64,000 nt of DNA from SSF14 sp046331245 (GCA_046331245.1 JAXLRH010000006.1:186001-250000); one strand, 5' to 3'; numbered from the stretch's first letter, positions 16,194 to 24,820 are shown. Notes: generated from the letters alone by a model not told the origin. Made by a program: numbers and translations.

Positions 16194-17416
16194 ATCTCCA
16201 CCGGCGTGCCGCGATCCACCGGGTGGAAGTCGGCGCCGGTGCTGAAGCGGGTGAGCGCGACGTCGCCGGGCTCGGGATGCTCTCGATCCCCGAGGCGCAC
16301 CGTCACCACCAGGTCGCCCTCCGCCGAGCGAACCGCGTCGCACGAGTAGCGGCTGTCGACGGCCCGCACGATCGCATCGAGGGGCGCAAGGGCATCGACG
16401 TCGAGCAGCGCCGGCCACGCGCCGTCGGCCACGGCGTCGGACGTCGCGCCGATGGTCACGATCAACGTGTCCGCGTCACGGCGCACGTCGAGGTCGACGT
16501 ACGCACGCGGCTGGAAGGCCGGGTGGAGCTCGACGACGGCGGCGAGACCGTCGAGGTCGCGGCCGAGATCGAACAGCCGGAGGATCCGCTCGGCGGCGAG
16601 GCCGGCGATGCCGGTGAACTGCCGGCGTCCGATGCCGACGGCGGCGATCTCGTCGGTGCGGGCGCGCACCGCCCGCAGGAACGACAGCGTGAGGAGGTGC
16701 CCCTGCAGGCACACCTCCTCGGCGATGCGCACCAACGCCGAGGCCGACCAGTCGTCGAAGCGCAGATCGTCGAGCAACGGCCCGGCGTAGTCGCCACGAC
16801 CCTCGTCGTCGCGGTCGATCTCGGCGAGGTCGACCACGGCCGCCCGGGTGGCGCCGATGGCCACGGCCTGTTCCGGGATCGGCAGCTCGGGATGGGACTC
16901 GTCGGCGACGACGGTCCAGTGGCAGTGCGGCTGCCGGTCGGCGGGCACGCGCGGCGGTCGGTGGATCGGTCGCACCTGCGCCCGACGGTTGGTGGCGATG
17001 GCGGTCGCGTCGAACGTCGGGTCCTCGATGTCGTGGCACATGGCCACCACGTAGTCGTCCCCCATCGGCTCCACGTCCATGAGGGCGCCACAGTGGTCCA
17101 GCCAGAACTCGCCGTCGTAGGGGGTGTTCAACCGGTAGCGGAAGTCCATGAACTGCGGCGGGGCGCCCACGTCGATCTGCATGCCCTTGAAGATCGTCTC
17201 CACGGTGTCGTTCTCGAACCCGAGCGCCCGCTGCATGCGGCGCGTGTAGACGGGGCTCGCGCCCATCCACTCGTCGATCGCCACGTCCCGCATGCCGTCG
17301 CGGCCGAAGGCGCCGATGAGGTGCGGCATGCCGGAGCGGTCGATGAGATGGCCCAGCAGCAGGTACTCGGGCACGAGCGCCGCGAGCTCCGAGCGGCTGA
17401 GGGAGTGCAGGTTCAT
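16169..17416 (-). CDS. Conserved hypothetical protein, 415 aa
   Basis: Starts at ATG 17416 (MNLHSLSRSELAALVPEYLL); TACGAT lies 6 nt upstream, so the message is probably leaderless. I do not recognise a characterised family. Visible blocks are HLIDRSGMPHLIGAFGRDGMRDVAIDEWMGASPVY, QRALGFENDTVETIFKGMQIDVG, DVEPMGDDYVVAMCHDIEDPTFDATA (each broken here by family-independent sequence) and HWTVVADE in mid-protein. The protein is soluble, with several His and Asp/Glu clusters. Similar long proteins are, as far as I recall, seen in mycobacteria and relatives. It is divergent from the HAD phosphatase, with a palindrome between them. Confidence 0.72.
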   Translation of the reverse strand: MNLHSLSRSELAALVPEYLLLGHLIDRSGMPHLIGAFGRDGMRDVAIDEWMGASPVYTRRMQRALGFENDTVETIFKGMQIDVGAPPQFMDFRYRLNTPYDGEFWLDHCGALMDVEPMGDDYVVAMCHDIEDPTFDATAIATNRRAQVRPIHRPPRVPADRQPHCHWTVVADESHPELPIPEQAVAIGATRAAVVDLAEIDRDDEGRGDYAGPLLDDLRFDDWSASALVRIAEEVCLQGHLLTLSFLRAVRARTDEIAAVGIGRRQFTGIAGLAAERILRLFDLGRDLDGLAAVVELHPAFQPRAYVDLDVRRDADTLIVTIGATSDAVADGAWPALLDVDALAPLDAIVRAVDSRYSCDAVRSAEGDLVVTVRLGDREHPEPGDVALTRFSTGADFHPVDRGTPVEIYSAADLG

Positions 17417-17444
17417 CCGCGCATCGTAGGCCGGTTCCGAGAAG

Positions 17445-17462
17445 ATTGGACAGGTGTCCAAT
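17445..17462. promoter_or_regulatory. Perfect 18-bp palindrome over the HAD gene start
   Basis: ATTGGACA-GG-TGTCCAAT has 8-bp arms and includes the GTG at 17454. It lies in the 37-bp divergent gap between the 415-aa gene and the HAD gene, where bound protein would block both promoters. In RNA it would form a short hairpin. No regulator is adjacent. Confidence 0.5.
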
Positions 17463-18185
17463 TCCGCCGCCGGCACGGCTCTCGACCAGACTCGACCGAT
17501 GACCGGTGAGCCCCTTCCCCTTCCCGAGGCCGTGCTCTGGGACCTCGACGGCACCCTGGTCGACACCGAGCCGGCGTGGATCGTCGCCGAAGCCGAGCTC
17601 GCATCCATGCACGGCGCGGCGTGGACGCACGAGGACGCCGAGGCGCTGGTGGGCAGCGCGCTCCCGCACGCGGCGGCGGTCCTGCGCTCGAACGGCGTCG
17701 AGGCGACCGACGACGAGATCATCGAGTTTCTCCTCGAGCGGGTCACCGACTCGATGGGCGACACGGTGCCGTGGCAGCCCGGCGCGATCGACCTGCTCAC
17801 GTCGCTGCACGCCGCCGGGGTGCCCTGCGCCCTGGTGACGATGAGCTACCGCGAGCTCGCCGACGTGATCCTCGCCGACGCTCCCGACGGGGTGTTCGTC
17901 CTGTCGGTCACCGGCGACGAGGTGGTGCACGGCAAGCCGGATCCGGAGCCGTACCTGCGCGCCGCCGCGCTCCTCGGCGTCGACGTCACCCGCTGCGTCG
18001 CCATGGAGGACTCGCCGACCGGTCTCGCGTCGGCCGAGGCCGCCGGGGCCCGCGTGATCGGCGTGCAGCACGTCGTGCCGGTCACGGCTGCGCCGGGCCG
18101 GAGCCGCCTCCGGTCGTTGCTCGACATCGGCGTCGACGACTTCCGGCGGGTGCTCGCGGGCGAGGTCATCGACGAGCTCGCCTGA
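17454..18185 (+). CDS. HAD-superfamily hydrolase, phosphoglycolate phosphatase/beta-PGM type
   Basis: 243 aa. Motif I is LWDLDGTLVDTEPAW (nucleophile and acid/base Asp), motif II VTMSY, motif III the Lys in VHGKPDPEPY and motif IV AMEDSPTGLASAEAAG, with a C1 helical cap. This set predicts a phosphatase or phosphomutase of small sugar phosphates. The GTG at 17454 follows a GAAGAT hexamer by 7 nt; ATG 17499 (MTGEPLPLPEAVLWD) is a serious alternative, closer to motif I. The substrate is unknown. Confidence 0.88.
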   Translation: MSNSAAGTALDQTRPMTGEPLPLPEAVLWDLDGTLVDTEPAWIVAEAELASMHGAAWTHEDAEALVGSALPHAAAVLRSNGVEATDDEIIEFLLERVTDSMGDTVPWQPGAIDLLTSLHAAGVPCALVTMSYRELADVILADAPDGVFVLSVTGDEVVHGKPDPEPYLRAAALLGVDVTRCVAMEDSPTGLASAEAAGARVIGVQHVVPVTAAPGRSRLRSLLDIGVDDFRRVLAGEVIDELA

Positions 18186-18210
18186 TCGCCCGCCTCCGGA
18201 CCGCCGGCGC

Positions 18211-19965
18211 TCAGGCCCCGATCGTCAGGGTCACGATGCCCTGCGGCTGCACGAAGTCGGAGACGACCGCCGACACGTTGACCTCCCAGGTCCCCGCGAG
18301 TGGCAAGTCCTGCGTGACCCGGTAGAGGCCTGGGCCGACGCGGGTTGCGGTCTGGGTGATCGGGCCGATCTGACGGGCGCGCAGGCGGAACTCCAGCACC
18401 GGCGGCTGGGCGGTGTCGAGCAGTTGGCCGGTGGCGTCGCGCAGCTCGACGTCCACGGTGTTGGAGCCGACGCGTCCGGGATCGGCGGTGATCACAGCCC
18501 TGCCGTCGCCGAACGCGGCGCTGCCCTCGGCCGCACCGCTCGCCGTCGGGTCGAACACGGTCGTCGAGGTCGGCGGGTCGCCGGGACAGGCGTGGCTCAT
18601 CCCCTCCATGCCCGGCTGCTGCGACATCGCCGCCACCTCGGCCAGGCACTTGCGCCGAGCGATCTGCAGGGGCGTGAGGCCGGCAGTCGACTCGGGCGAC
18701 GCGCTCGTCAGCACACCCGTGAGACCGACGATCACCGCGATCACGGCCAGCTCGGCCGTCATCGTGCGACGGAGGAGGCGGGCCCCGGCCGGCACCGAGG
18801 TCTCGTCGTCGGTGGCGGACACCCGATCGACGAGGCGGACCCGGTTGTACCCGCCGATCGCGGCGACCACGACGAACAGGCCCACCTTGACCATCAGCAG
18901 CACGCCGTAGGTGGTATGGAACAGCGCGGACCACGACCCGAGGATGCGCCACGCCATCACCGAGCCGGTCACCACCACGGCGACGATCGCGACCGTCGCG
19001 ATCCCCGAGAACCGCGCCACGGCGCCGGCACGCTCGCCGGGGTCGTCACCCGACGCGCGGAGCTCGAGCACGAGCGCGAGCAGGCCACCGGTCCACACGG
19101 CGGCCGCCGCGAGATGGACGACGTCGGCGATCATCGTGACGACGACCGGTGTCGCCGTCCGGGTGTGGCCGACGACAATGAGGCCCGACACGGCAACGAG
19201 GCCGGCGAGGACCACGAGCGACCGTTCCGCCGCCCGCCGCGTGAGCACGACGAGTGCGATCAGACCGATCACGCCGAGCGCCCACTGCAGGCCCGGCGCG
19301 GCCGTGAGCTGGCGCCAGATCGAGCTGCCGCCGGGCCACCGGATGCCGGCCCCGTCGAGCAGCACCGCCTCCGCGAGGACCCCGAGCGACAGCGCCACGA
19401 CGCCGACGGCGGCAGCGCCCCCCACCACGCGCCGGATCCGGCCGGCGGGCAGGGTCGGGGTGGCGTCGGTGAGCGCCATCGCCGAGCCCACCGCCGCGAG
19501 GATGCCCGCGTACGCCAGCACGCCGGCGATGTCGACGAGCGACTGGGGGCCGGCGTCGGACGGCTCGGCGCGCGCCGCGACGTCGTCGGCCGACGAACCG
19601 TCCGACGCCGTGCTCGCGGCGCCGACGGCGAACGTGAACGCCCCGCTCACGGGATGGCTGTCGGCCGACGTCACCTTCCACGCCACGATGTAGGAACCCC
19701 GGGCGAGCGTCGTCGGCACCGAGGTGCGCACGACGTTGTCGACGGCGACCGGCCGACCGGTCGCAACGGTGCGCCCGTTCACGTCGAGCAGGCGCACCGA
19801 GTCGTTCGTCAGCGACACCGCTTCGTTGAAGGTGAGCGTGATCTCCGACGGCGCCGAGTCGAGCACGGTGCCCGCCTCGGGGCTGCTCGACTCGAGCACC
19901 GAGTGGGCCGAGACCGGTGTCGCGGTGAGCGCGAGCACCGGCCCGAGCAGCACGGGGAGGGCCAC
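18211..19965 (-). CDS. CopC-CopD fusion copper transport/resistance protein
   Basis: About 584 aa. A signal peptide ending PVSAHSV leaves the N-terminal His of a CopC domain (HSVLESSSPEAG, then SADSHPVSGAFTFAVG). A CopD domain with eight or more membrane segments follows (about residues 150-420; VVHLAAAAVWTGGLLALVLE carries the His of the family). A C-terminal extracytoplasmic beta domain includes a short Met/His-rich part (QQPGMEGMSH). It imports or handles copper. It lies 41 nt after YcnI in the same operon. GTG 19965 is the only usable start, but charged residues (RPRRRAR) that look like the missing signal n-region are encoded in frame upstream without a start codon. Confidence 0.88.
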   Translation of the reverse strand: MALPVLLGPVLALTATPVSAHSVLESSSPEAGTVLDSAPSEITLTFNEAVSLTNDSVRLLDVNGRTVATGRPVAVDNVVRTSVPTTLARGSYIVAWKVTSADSHPVSGAFTFAVGAASTASDGSSADDVAARAEPSDAGPQSLVDIAGVLAYAGILAAVGSAMALTDATPTLPAGRIRRVVGGAAAVGVVALSLGVLAEAVLLDGAGIRWPGGSSIWRQLTAAPGLQWALGVIGLIALVVLTRRAAERSLVVLAGLVAVSGLIVVGHTRTATPVVVTMIADVVHLAAAAVWTGGLLALVLELRASGDDPGERAGAVARFSGIATVAIVAVVVTGSVMAWRILGSWSALFHTTYGVLLMVKVGLFVVVAAIGGYNRVRLVDRVSATDDETSVPAGARLLRRTMTAELAVIAVIVGLTGVLTSASPESTAGLTPLQIARRKCLAEVAAMSQQPGMEGMSHACPGDPPTSTTVFDPTASGAAEGSAAFGDGRAVITADPGRVGSNTVDVELRDATGQLLDTAQPPVLEFRLRARQIGPITQTATRVGPGLYRVTQDLPLAGTWEVNVSAVVSDFVQPQGIVTLTIGA

Positions 19966-20006
19966 GACGGCCAGCGCGACGACTCGCGCACGACGCCGTG
20001 GCCTGG

Positions 20007-20753
20007 CTATGACGCCCGCTTCTTCGATGCCGTGGCGAGCGCCGCGCCGCCGACCACGATGCCGGCGATGCCCGTGGCGAGACCGGCGATCGCGATGCCC
20101 TTGTTGTCGTCGCTCTTGGTGACGGTGGTGGTGGCCTTGTCGGCGGTCGACGTGCCAGGGATGGTCGTCATCGTCTCGGCGCCGGTGGAGTCCTCACCCT
20201 CGGCAGATGCGGCGACGACCTCGATGGACGGGGCCGGGTGCGCGAGCTCCTCGGGGTCCTGACCCTTGGCCGGCAGCTGCGTCCACTCGGTGGAACCGGT
20301 GACGCACTCCTGCACCGTGGGGAACGTGAGCGTGGTGCCCGCGGCGTCCTCGGGGATCGGCACCGAGATCTTGAGATCGTCGCGGAAGCCGATGGGCAGG
20401 GGCGTCTTGGCCGCGAAGTCGACCTCGGTCACGCGCTCGCTCACCGTCTCGCCCTCGCCGACGTCGATCGGCGTGTCGAGCTTCTGCTTCACGAGCGAGA
20501 TGTCCCAGTTGGCGTTGAGCGTGGGGACGGCGCTCACCACGCTCTCGGGGAGGGAGATGCGGATCTTGGTGGTGGGCGACTCCTCGCAGCCGTGCGGAAC
20601 ACCGAACGTGAGCGTGGCGGTGCTCCCGGCCTCGGCGGTGTGCTCCTGGATCTCCACGTGCGCCGACGCAGGCAGGGCGAAGAGGGCGATGCCGCCGACG
20701 ACGACGGCGGTTCCGGTGAGGACGCGGCTCAGGGCGCGGGGTGGGGTACGCAT
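20007..20753 (-). CDS. ycnI: YcnI-like (DUF1775) periplasmic copper-associated protein
   Basis: 248 aa beginning at ATG 20753 with GAGGAG upstream. The signal peptide ends ALPASAHVEI; the exposed His after cleavage is the copper ligand in YcnI. The DUF1775 core contains FGVPHGCEESPTTKIRISLPE and the region PTLNANWDIS with the conserved Trp. A C-terminal membrane anchor follows a Thr-rich linker (GIAIAGLATGIAGIVVGGA). Partnership with CopCD downstream matches the ycnI-ycnJ arrangement. A perfect palindrome 28 bp before the start is a candidate operator, possibly copper-responsive. Confidence 0.92.
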   Translation of the reverse strand: MRTPPRALSRVLTGTAVVVGGIALFALPASAHVEIQEHTAEAGSTATLTFGVPHGCEESPTTKIRISLPESVVSAVPTLNANWDISLVKQKLDTPIDVGEGETVSERVTEVDFAAKTPLPIGFRDDLKISVPIPEDAAGTTLTFPTVQECVTGSTEWTQLPAKGQDPEELAHPAPSIEVVAASAEGEDSTGAETMTTIPGTSTADKATTTVTKSDDNKGIAIAGLATGIAGIVVGGAALATASKKRAS

Positions 20754-20780
20754 GGCGGTGACGATTCTCCTCGAAGTTGG

Positions 20781-20795
20781 GACCACAATGTGGTC
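20781..20795. promoter_or_regulatory. Perfect palindrome upstream of the ycnI-copCD operon
   Basis: GACCACA-A-TGTGGTC, two 7-bp arms around one base, lies 28 bp before the ycnI ATG. The inner ACA..TGT resembles the core of CopY/BlaI-type sites, while it does not look like a CsoR site. Control by copper is inference. Confidence 0.5.
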
Positions 20796-20852
20796 GTTCG
20801 TCACCGCGGATTAGTTCCCGGCGGCATCGTTCCCGACCCGATTCGGGTGGGC

Positions 20853-20879
20853 AGGCGGTCAGGCGGTCAGGCGGTCAGG
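20853..20879. repeat. 8-bp tandem repeat at the end of the PhoH-like gene
   Basis: AGGCGGTC is repeated 3.4 times, ending over the TGA of the PIN-PhoH gene (20875-20877). The repeat is short and could vary in copy number by slippage; changes would alter only the last codons and the untranslated part. Confidence 0.7.
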
Positions 20880-22185
20880 TCTGCAGGATCGAGGCCGCGA
20901 GCGCCGCGATCGGGCTGCGCTCGGAGCGGGAGAGCGTGACGTGCCCGAAGAGCGGGTTGCCGGCGAGTGCGCTGATCACCGCCATCACCCCGTCGTAGCG
21001 GCCCACGCGCAGGTTGTCGCGTTGGGCCACGTCGTGGGTGAGCACCACGCGACTGCCGGCCCCGAGACGGCTCAGCGCGGTGACGAGCACCGGACGCTCG
21101 TACTGCTGTGCCTCGTCGAGCACCACCCACGTGTCGACGAGCGTCCGGCCGCGGATGTGCGTGAGGGGCAGCACCTCGAGCAGGCCGTCCGAGACGACCA
21201 GGTCGATGACCTCGGGCGAGGCGATCGACTCGAGCGCGTCCATCACCGCTGCGCTCCACGGTGACATCTTCTCGGCCTCGCTCCCAGGCAGGTAGCCGAG
21301 GTCCTGCTCGCCCACGGCGTGGAGGGGCCGGAAGACGATGATGCGCTTCTGCGTCTGCTGCTCCAGCACCGCTTCGAGGCCGGCGGCGAGCGCAAGGATC
21401 GACTTCCCCGTTCCGGCCGGGCCGCCCAGCGACACGATGCCCACCTCGGGATCGGCCAGCAGGTCCATGGCGACGCGCTGCTCGGCGGAGCGTCCACTCA
21501 CGCCAAACAGCTCCCGACCGTTGTACAGGCGGTGCGCGCTCTTGTCGGGGTGCAGCCGGGCGATCGCCGAACGCGAGCCGTCGCGCAGCACGAGCCCGGT
21601 GTGACAGGGCAGGTCGCCGGTGGCGTCGAGGTCGACGTAGCCGTCCTCGTAGAGCCGGTCGATGTCGGCCCGGTCGACGTCGATGTCGACCATGCCGGTC
21701 CACTCCTCCCGGGGGGCCAGCTCGTTGCGGTACTCCTCCGCGCCGAGGCCGAGGAGCGAGGCCTTCAGGCGGAGCGGGAGGTCCTTCGTGACGACCACGA
21801 CGTCGGCGCCGTCTCGGGCGAGGTTGTCGGCCACGGCGAGGATGCGGGCGTCGTTCGACTCGCTGCGCATCGGCGCCGGGAGGCGTGAGCTGTCGACGTG
21901 GTTGAGCTCGATCCGCACCGTGCCGTCGTTGGGCAGGGCGATCGGCTCGGTGAGCGATCCGTGACGGGTGCGGAGGTCCTCGAGGTAGCGGAGGGCGGAA
22001 CGGGCCATGTGCCCGAGCTCGGGATGGTGACGCTTCGCCTCGAGCTCGGAGATGACCACGAGGGGCAGCACCACGTCGTGTTCCTCGAAGCGTTCGAGGG
22101 CCATGGCGTCGGCGAGGAGCACGGACGTGTCCACCACGTAGGTGCGACGGGTGGATCGGTCGGTCGCTGCTCGAACCTCTGCCAT
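20875..22185 (-). CDS. PIN-domain PhoH family ATPase (PhoH2-like)
   Basis: 436 aa from ATG 22185, with GGAGGT six bases upstream. The N-terminal PIN nuclease domain (about residues 1-150) shows VVDTSVLLAD, VVISELEAKR, NDARILAVA and VVTKDLPLRLKA, with the acidic metal-binding residues. The C-terminal PhoH ATPase has Walker A GGPAGTGKSILAL and Walker B VVLDEAQQYE. Proteins of this build act as RNA helicases/nucleases; in mycobacteria phoH2 follows a small antitoxin gene. No such small gene is evident in the 126-bp upstream gap. Confidence 0.93.
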   Translation of the reverse strand: MAEVRAATDRSTRRTYVVDTSVLLADAMALERFEEHDVVLPLVVISELEAKRHHPELGHMARSALRYLEDLRTRHGSLTEPIALPNDGTVRIELNHVDSSRLPAPMRSESNDARILAVADNLARDGADVVVVTKDLPLRLKASLLGLGAEEYRNELAPREEWTGMVDIDVDRADIDRLYEDGYVDLDATGDLPCHTGLVLRDGSRSAIARLHPDKSAHRLYNGRELFGVSGRSAEQRVAMDLLADPEVGIVSLGGPAGTGKSILALAAGLEAVLEQQTQKRIIVFRPLHAVGEQDLGYLPGSEAEKMSPWSAAVMDALESIASPEVIDLVVSDGLLEVLPLTHIRGRTLVDTWVVLDEAQQYERPVLVTALSRLGAGSRVVLTHDVAQRDNLRVGRYDGVMAVISALAGNPLFGHVTLSRSERSPIAALAASILQT

Positions 22186-22311
22186 GGAGTACCTCCGTAT
22201 GCGGTTGTGTCGACGACTGCTGGTCGCCCCATTGTTCGACCGCAGGGCCCGCCCGTGGTGGATGAGCGAACGATCGCCACGCGTTGTTCGCGGAGCGTTC
22301 ACACTGGAGCG

Positions 22312-23097
22312 ATGGAGGCGAGGACGCTCGTGATCGGACTCGCGCACCTGGCGCCGACCCTCGGGGCCCTCGACGACAACCGCGCGCTGCTCGACCGGGC
22401 GACCGCGACGGCAGCCGGGGCCGGCTGTGGGTGGGTGGTCTCGGGCGAGCTCGTCACGACCGGCTACGACTTCGTGCCGTCCCTCGGCGTCGAGTGGGTG
22501 GAGTCGCTCGACGCCGGCTGGGCGTCGGCGTACGCCGCGACGACGTCGCGTCTGGGCATCGCGTCGTTCGTGCAGCTGCCCGTGCGCGACGAGTTGGGAG
22601 TGCTGCGCAGCTCGCTGGTCGCGATCGACGGCTCCGGCGCGCCCGTCGGCCGGCACGACAAGATCGCCGTGATCCCCGGAGCGGAGTCGTGGGCGACGCC
22701 CGGCGACGACGCCTCACCCGTGACGGTGGACGGCCTCTCGGTGGGCCTGCTCGTGTGCGCCGACGCCCACCCGCCGGGCATCGCCGACCTGCTCGCGGAG
22801 CGGGGCGCCGACCTCTTCGTGTCGTCGGCCGCCTGGGCGCCGGGACATCACGGCCCCGACGGCGAGTGGGAGTCCATCAGCGCGCGCACCGGCCGACCGG
22901 TGGTGGTGTGCAACCGCACGGGCCCCGACCGCCGGCTCGACTTCACCGGAGCGTCGAGCGCCGTGGCGATCGGGGGCGAGCGGGTGCTCGACCTCGTGAG
23001 CGACACGTCGGTCGTGTTCGTCGTCGAGCTGGCGTGGGCGGGCGACGGCTCGGTCACGGCGAGATACCTCGACACGCTGCCCGTCCCGCCCCGGTGA
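22312..23097 (+). CDS. Carbon-nitrogen hydrolase (nitrilase superfamily)
   Basis: 261 aa. The Glu-Lys-Cys triad is complete: VVSGELVTTGYDF (Glu), GRHDKIAVIPGAE (Lys) and GLLVCADAHPPG (Cys). Members hydrolyse amides or nitriles, and small forms like this are often omega-amidases or carbamoyl hydrolases. A GGAG and a CACACT hexamer both precede the ATG. The next gene, an amino-acid-oxidase-like flavoenzyme, starts 12 bp downstream, so the two may process a common nitrogen compound. The substrate is unknown. Confidence 0.88.
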   Translation: MEARTLVIGLAHLAPTLGALDDNRALLDRATATAAGAGCGWVVSGELVTTGYDFVPSLGVEWVESLDAGWASAYAATTSRLGIASFVQLPVRDELGVLRSSLVAIDGSGAPVGRHDKIAVIPGAESWATPGDDASPVTVDGLSVGLLVCADAHPPGIADLLAERGADLFVSSAAWAPGHHGPDGEWESISARTGRPVVVCNRTGPDRRLDFTGASSAVAIGGERVLDLVSDTSVVFVVELAWAGDGSVTARYLDTLPVPPR

Positions 23098-23109
23098 CAG
23101 ACTCGTCCG

Positions 23110-24336
23110 ATGGGCGACTCCTCACCGGACACTGTCGGGCACGCCGGACCGATCACGGCCGAGGTCGCCGTCATCGGGCTCGGGCTCATCGGCTCCGCGG
23201 CGTTGCGTGAGCTCGCGACCGATGGGCGCCGCGTCGTCGGCATCGGCCCCGCCGAACCGGCGGAGCTGCGCGGCCACGACGGCCCGTTTGCCAGCCACTA
23301 CGACTCCGGGCGCATCACCCGCCATCTCGACGCCCGGCGCGAGTGGGCCGTGCTCGCCGCCCGCGCCATCGCCGGGTACGCCGACCTGGAGGCCGCGTCG
23401 GGCATCTCGTTCCACCGGCCGGCCGGCGTGGTGCTTGCCGAGCGCGACGAGCGGCGGATCGGGTCGATCACGTCGATCGCCGCGGAGCTCGGCGTGGCGC
23501 TCACCGTCACGCCCACCGGCGACGCGCCGGCGTTCGACCGGCGCCTCTCGTTCCCCGACGGCTCGACGCTGCTGTCGGAACCGGCGCCTGCCGGTCACGT
23601 CGACCCTCGGCGGATGCTCGCGGCGAACCTCACCGTGGCCGAGGACCACGACGCCAGCATCCTCCGCGAGCCCGCCGTCGCGATCGAGCACGGCATGCGC
23701 TGGCGGGTCCGCACGGCCGGAGGCGCGGTGATCGAGGCCGAGCGGCTGGTGGTGGCGACCGGCGCGCACAGCGACGAGCTCGTCGGCCTGGCCGGGTGCC
23801 CGGCCTTCATGGTGCGCGGGGAGACCATCGTGATGGCCACCCTGCCCGAGGTCGAGCAGGCCCGCCTCGCGGGGCTGCCCTCGGTGCTCGCGCGACTCGA
23901 CCACCCCGACTACGAGGACCTCTACATGGTCCCGCCGACGACGTACCCGGACGGCTCGGTGCGGCTCAAGCTGGGCGCCACCCTGCGGCACGTGCGACGG
24001 CTCGACCACGCTGCCGAACGCCGGACGTGGATGTCGGGCGACGATCACCTCGCCGAGCTCGGTCCGCTCCGGGACCTCCTGACGAGCCTCGTGCCCGGCC
24101 TCGTCGCGGACGCCTGGGAGACGCGTCCGTGCCTCATCACCGACACGGCGAGCGAGGTGCCCGTCGTCGACCACGTCATGCCCGGGCTCGTGCTCGCCGC
24201 CGGTGGCAACGGCTTCGCCGCGAAGAGCGCCAACGCCATCGGCGCCCTGGCGGCCCGCCTGTCGACCGACGGCCGTTGGACCGACCCCGACCTCGACGCC
24301 CGCGTCTTCGCGGCAACGAGAATCAGCGACCGGTAG
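23110..24336 (+). CDS. FAD-dependent oxidoreductase, sarcosine oxidase/DAO family
   Basis: 408 aa. The N-terminal Rossmann motif is VAVIGLGLIGSAALREL. Near the C-terminus TRPCLITDTASEVPVVDHV places a Cys where monomeric sarcosine oxidases bind FAD covalently, followed by GGNGFAAKSANAIGALAA. It probably oxidises an N-methyl or secondary amine, producing H2O2. It starts 12 bp after the amidase and is followed 10 bp later by a small NTF2-fold gene that seems to have its own start signal. Confidence 0.9.
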   Translation: MGDSSPDTVGHAGPITAEVAVIGLGLIGSAALRELATDGRRVVGIGPAEPAELRGHDGPFASHYDSGRITRHLDARREWAVLAARAIAGYADLEAASGISFHRPAGVVLAERDERRIGSITSIAAELGVALTVTPTGDAPAFDRRLSFPDGSTLLSEPAPAGHVDPRRMLAANLTVAEDHDASILREPAVAIEHGMRWRVRTAGGAVIEAERLVVATGAHSDELVGLAGCPAFMVRGETIVMATLPEVEQARLAGLPSVLARLDHPDYEDLYMVPPTTYPDGSVRLKLGATLRHVRRLDHAAERRTWMSGDDHLAELGPLRDLLTSLVPGLVADAWETRPCLITDTASEVPVVDHVMPGLVLAAGGNGFAAKSANAIGALAARLSTDGRWTDPDLDARVFAATRISDR

Positions 24337-24346
24337 CGTCGGCGCC

Positions 24347-24796
24347 ATGCAGATCATCAGCGACGACCCCACCGGCGCCTCGGACAAGTTGAGGATCCTC
24401 GGCGAGTACAGCGAGCGCATGTTCGCCGGCGACGAGCAGGCCGTGCTCGACTTCTGGTCCGACGACTTCCACTCCAACGTCACCAACCGGGTGTCGCCCG
24501 AGGCCGTCGGCACCGACGTCCGCGGACAGGAGCAGCTGTACTGGCGCGAGGCGCAGGCGGCGTTCCCCGACATGGAGTTCTCCGTCGAGCTCCTCATCGA
24601 GGCGGGCGACTACGTGGTGTCGAACTGGACGATCACCGGCACCCACACCGGCACCGCGTTCTACGAGGTCGAACCCACGGGCGAGCCGGTCCGGATCAAC
24701 GGCACGGCGGTGCTCCGCTTCCGCGACGGCAAGATCGTCGAGCACTGGGGCGGGCCGCACTGCCAGCGCGGCCTCGGCCTCATCCCGACGCCCTGA
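24347..24796 (+). CDS. SnoaL-like/NTF2-fold polyketide-cyclase family protein
   Basis: 149 aa. The fold signature is a helix with FAGDEQAVLDFWSDDFHSNV near the N-terminus, then FPDMEFSVELLIEAGDYVV, WTITGTHTG, and VLRFRDGKIVEHWGGPH. SnoaL-type proteins include cyclases, isomerases and many small stand-alone proteins of unknown role. TAGCGT ends 7 nt before the ATG, pointing to an independent leaderless transcript. Confidence 0.82.
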   Translation: MQIISDDPTGASDKLRILGEYSERMFAGDEQAVLDFWSDDFHSNVTNRVSPEAVGTDVRGQEQLYWREAQAAFPDMEFSVELLIEAGDYVVSNWTITGTHTGTAFYEVEPTGEPVRINGTAVLRFRDGKIVEHWGGPHCQRGLGLIPTP

Positions 24797-24820
24797 CTCA
24801 CTGACCGCGCTGATCGGGCG

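Noticed and set aside
14891..17509. 872-codon plus-strand frame
   Set aside because: Antisense to the CHAP gene and the 415-aa gene and out of frame with the HD gene; composition is Arg/His/Val-rich as in GC-rich shadow frames, with no family motif.
18424..20262. 612-codon plus-strand frame
   Set aside because: Antisense of copCD and ycnI; highly charged low-complexity translation without motifs.
20853..20879. Phase-variation tract at the PhoH stop
   Set aside because: The 8-bp repeat could slip, but only the last codons would change, so a switch function is unlikely.
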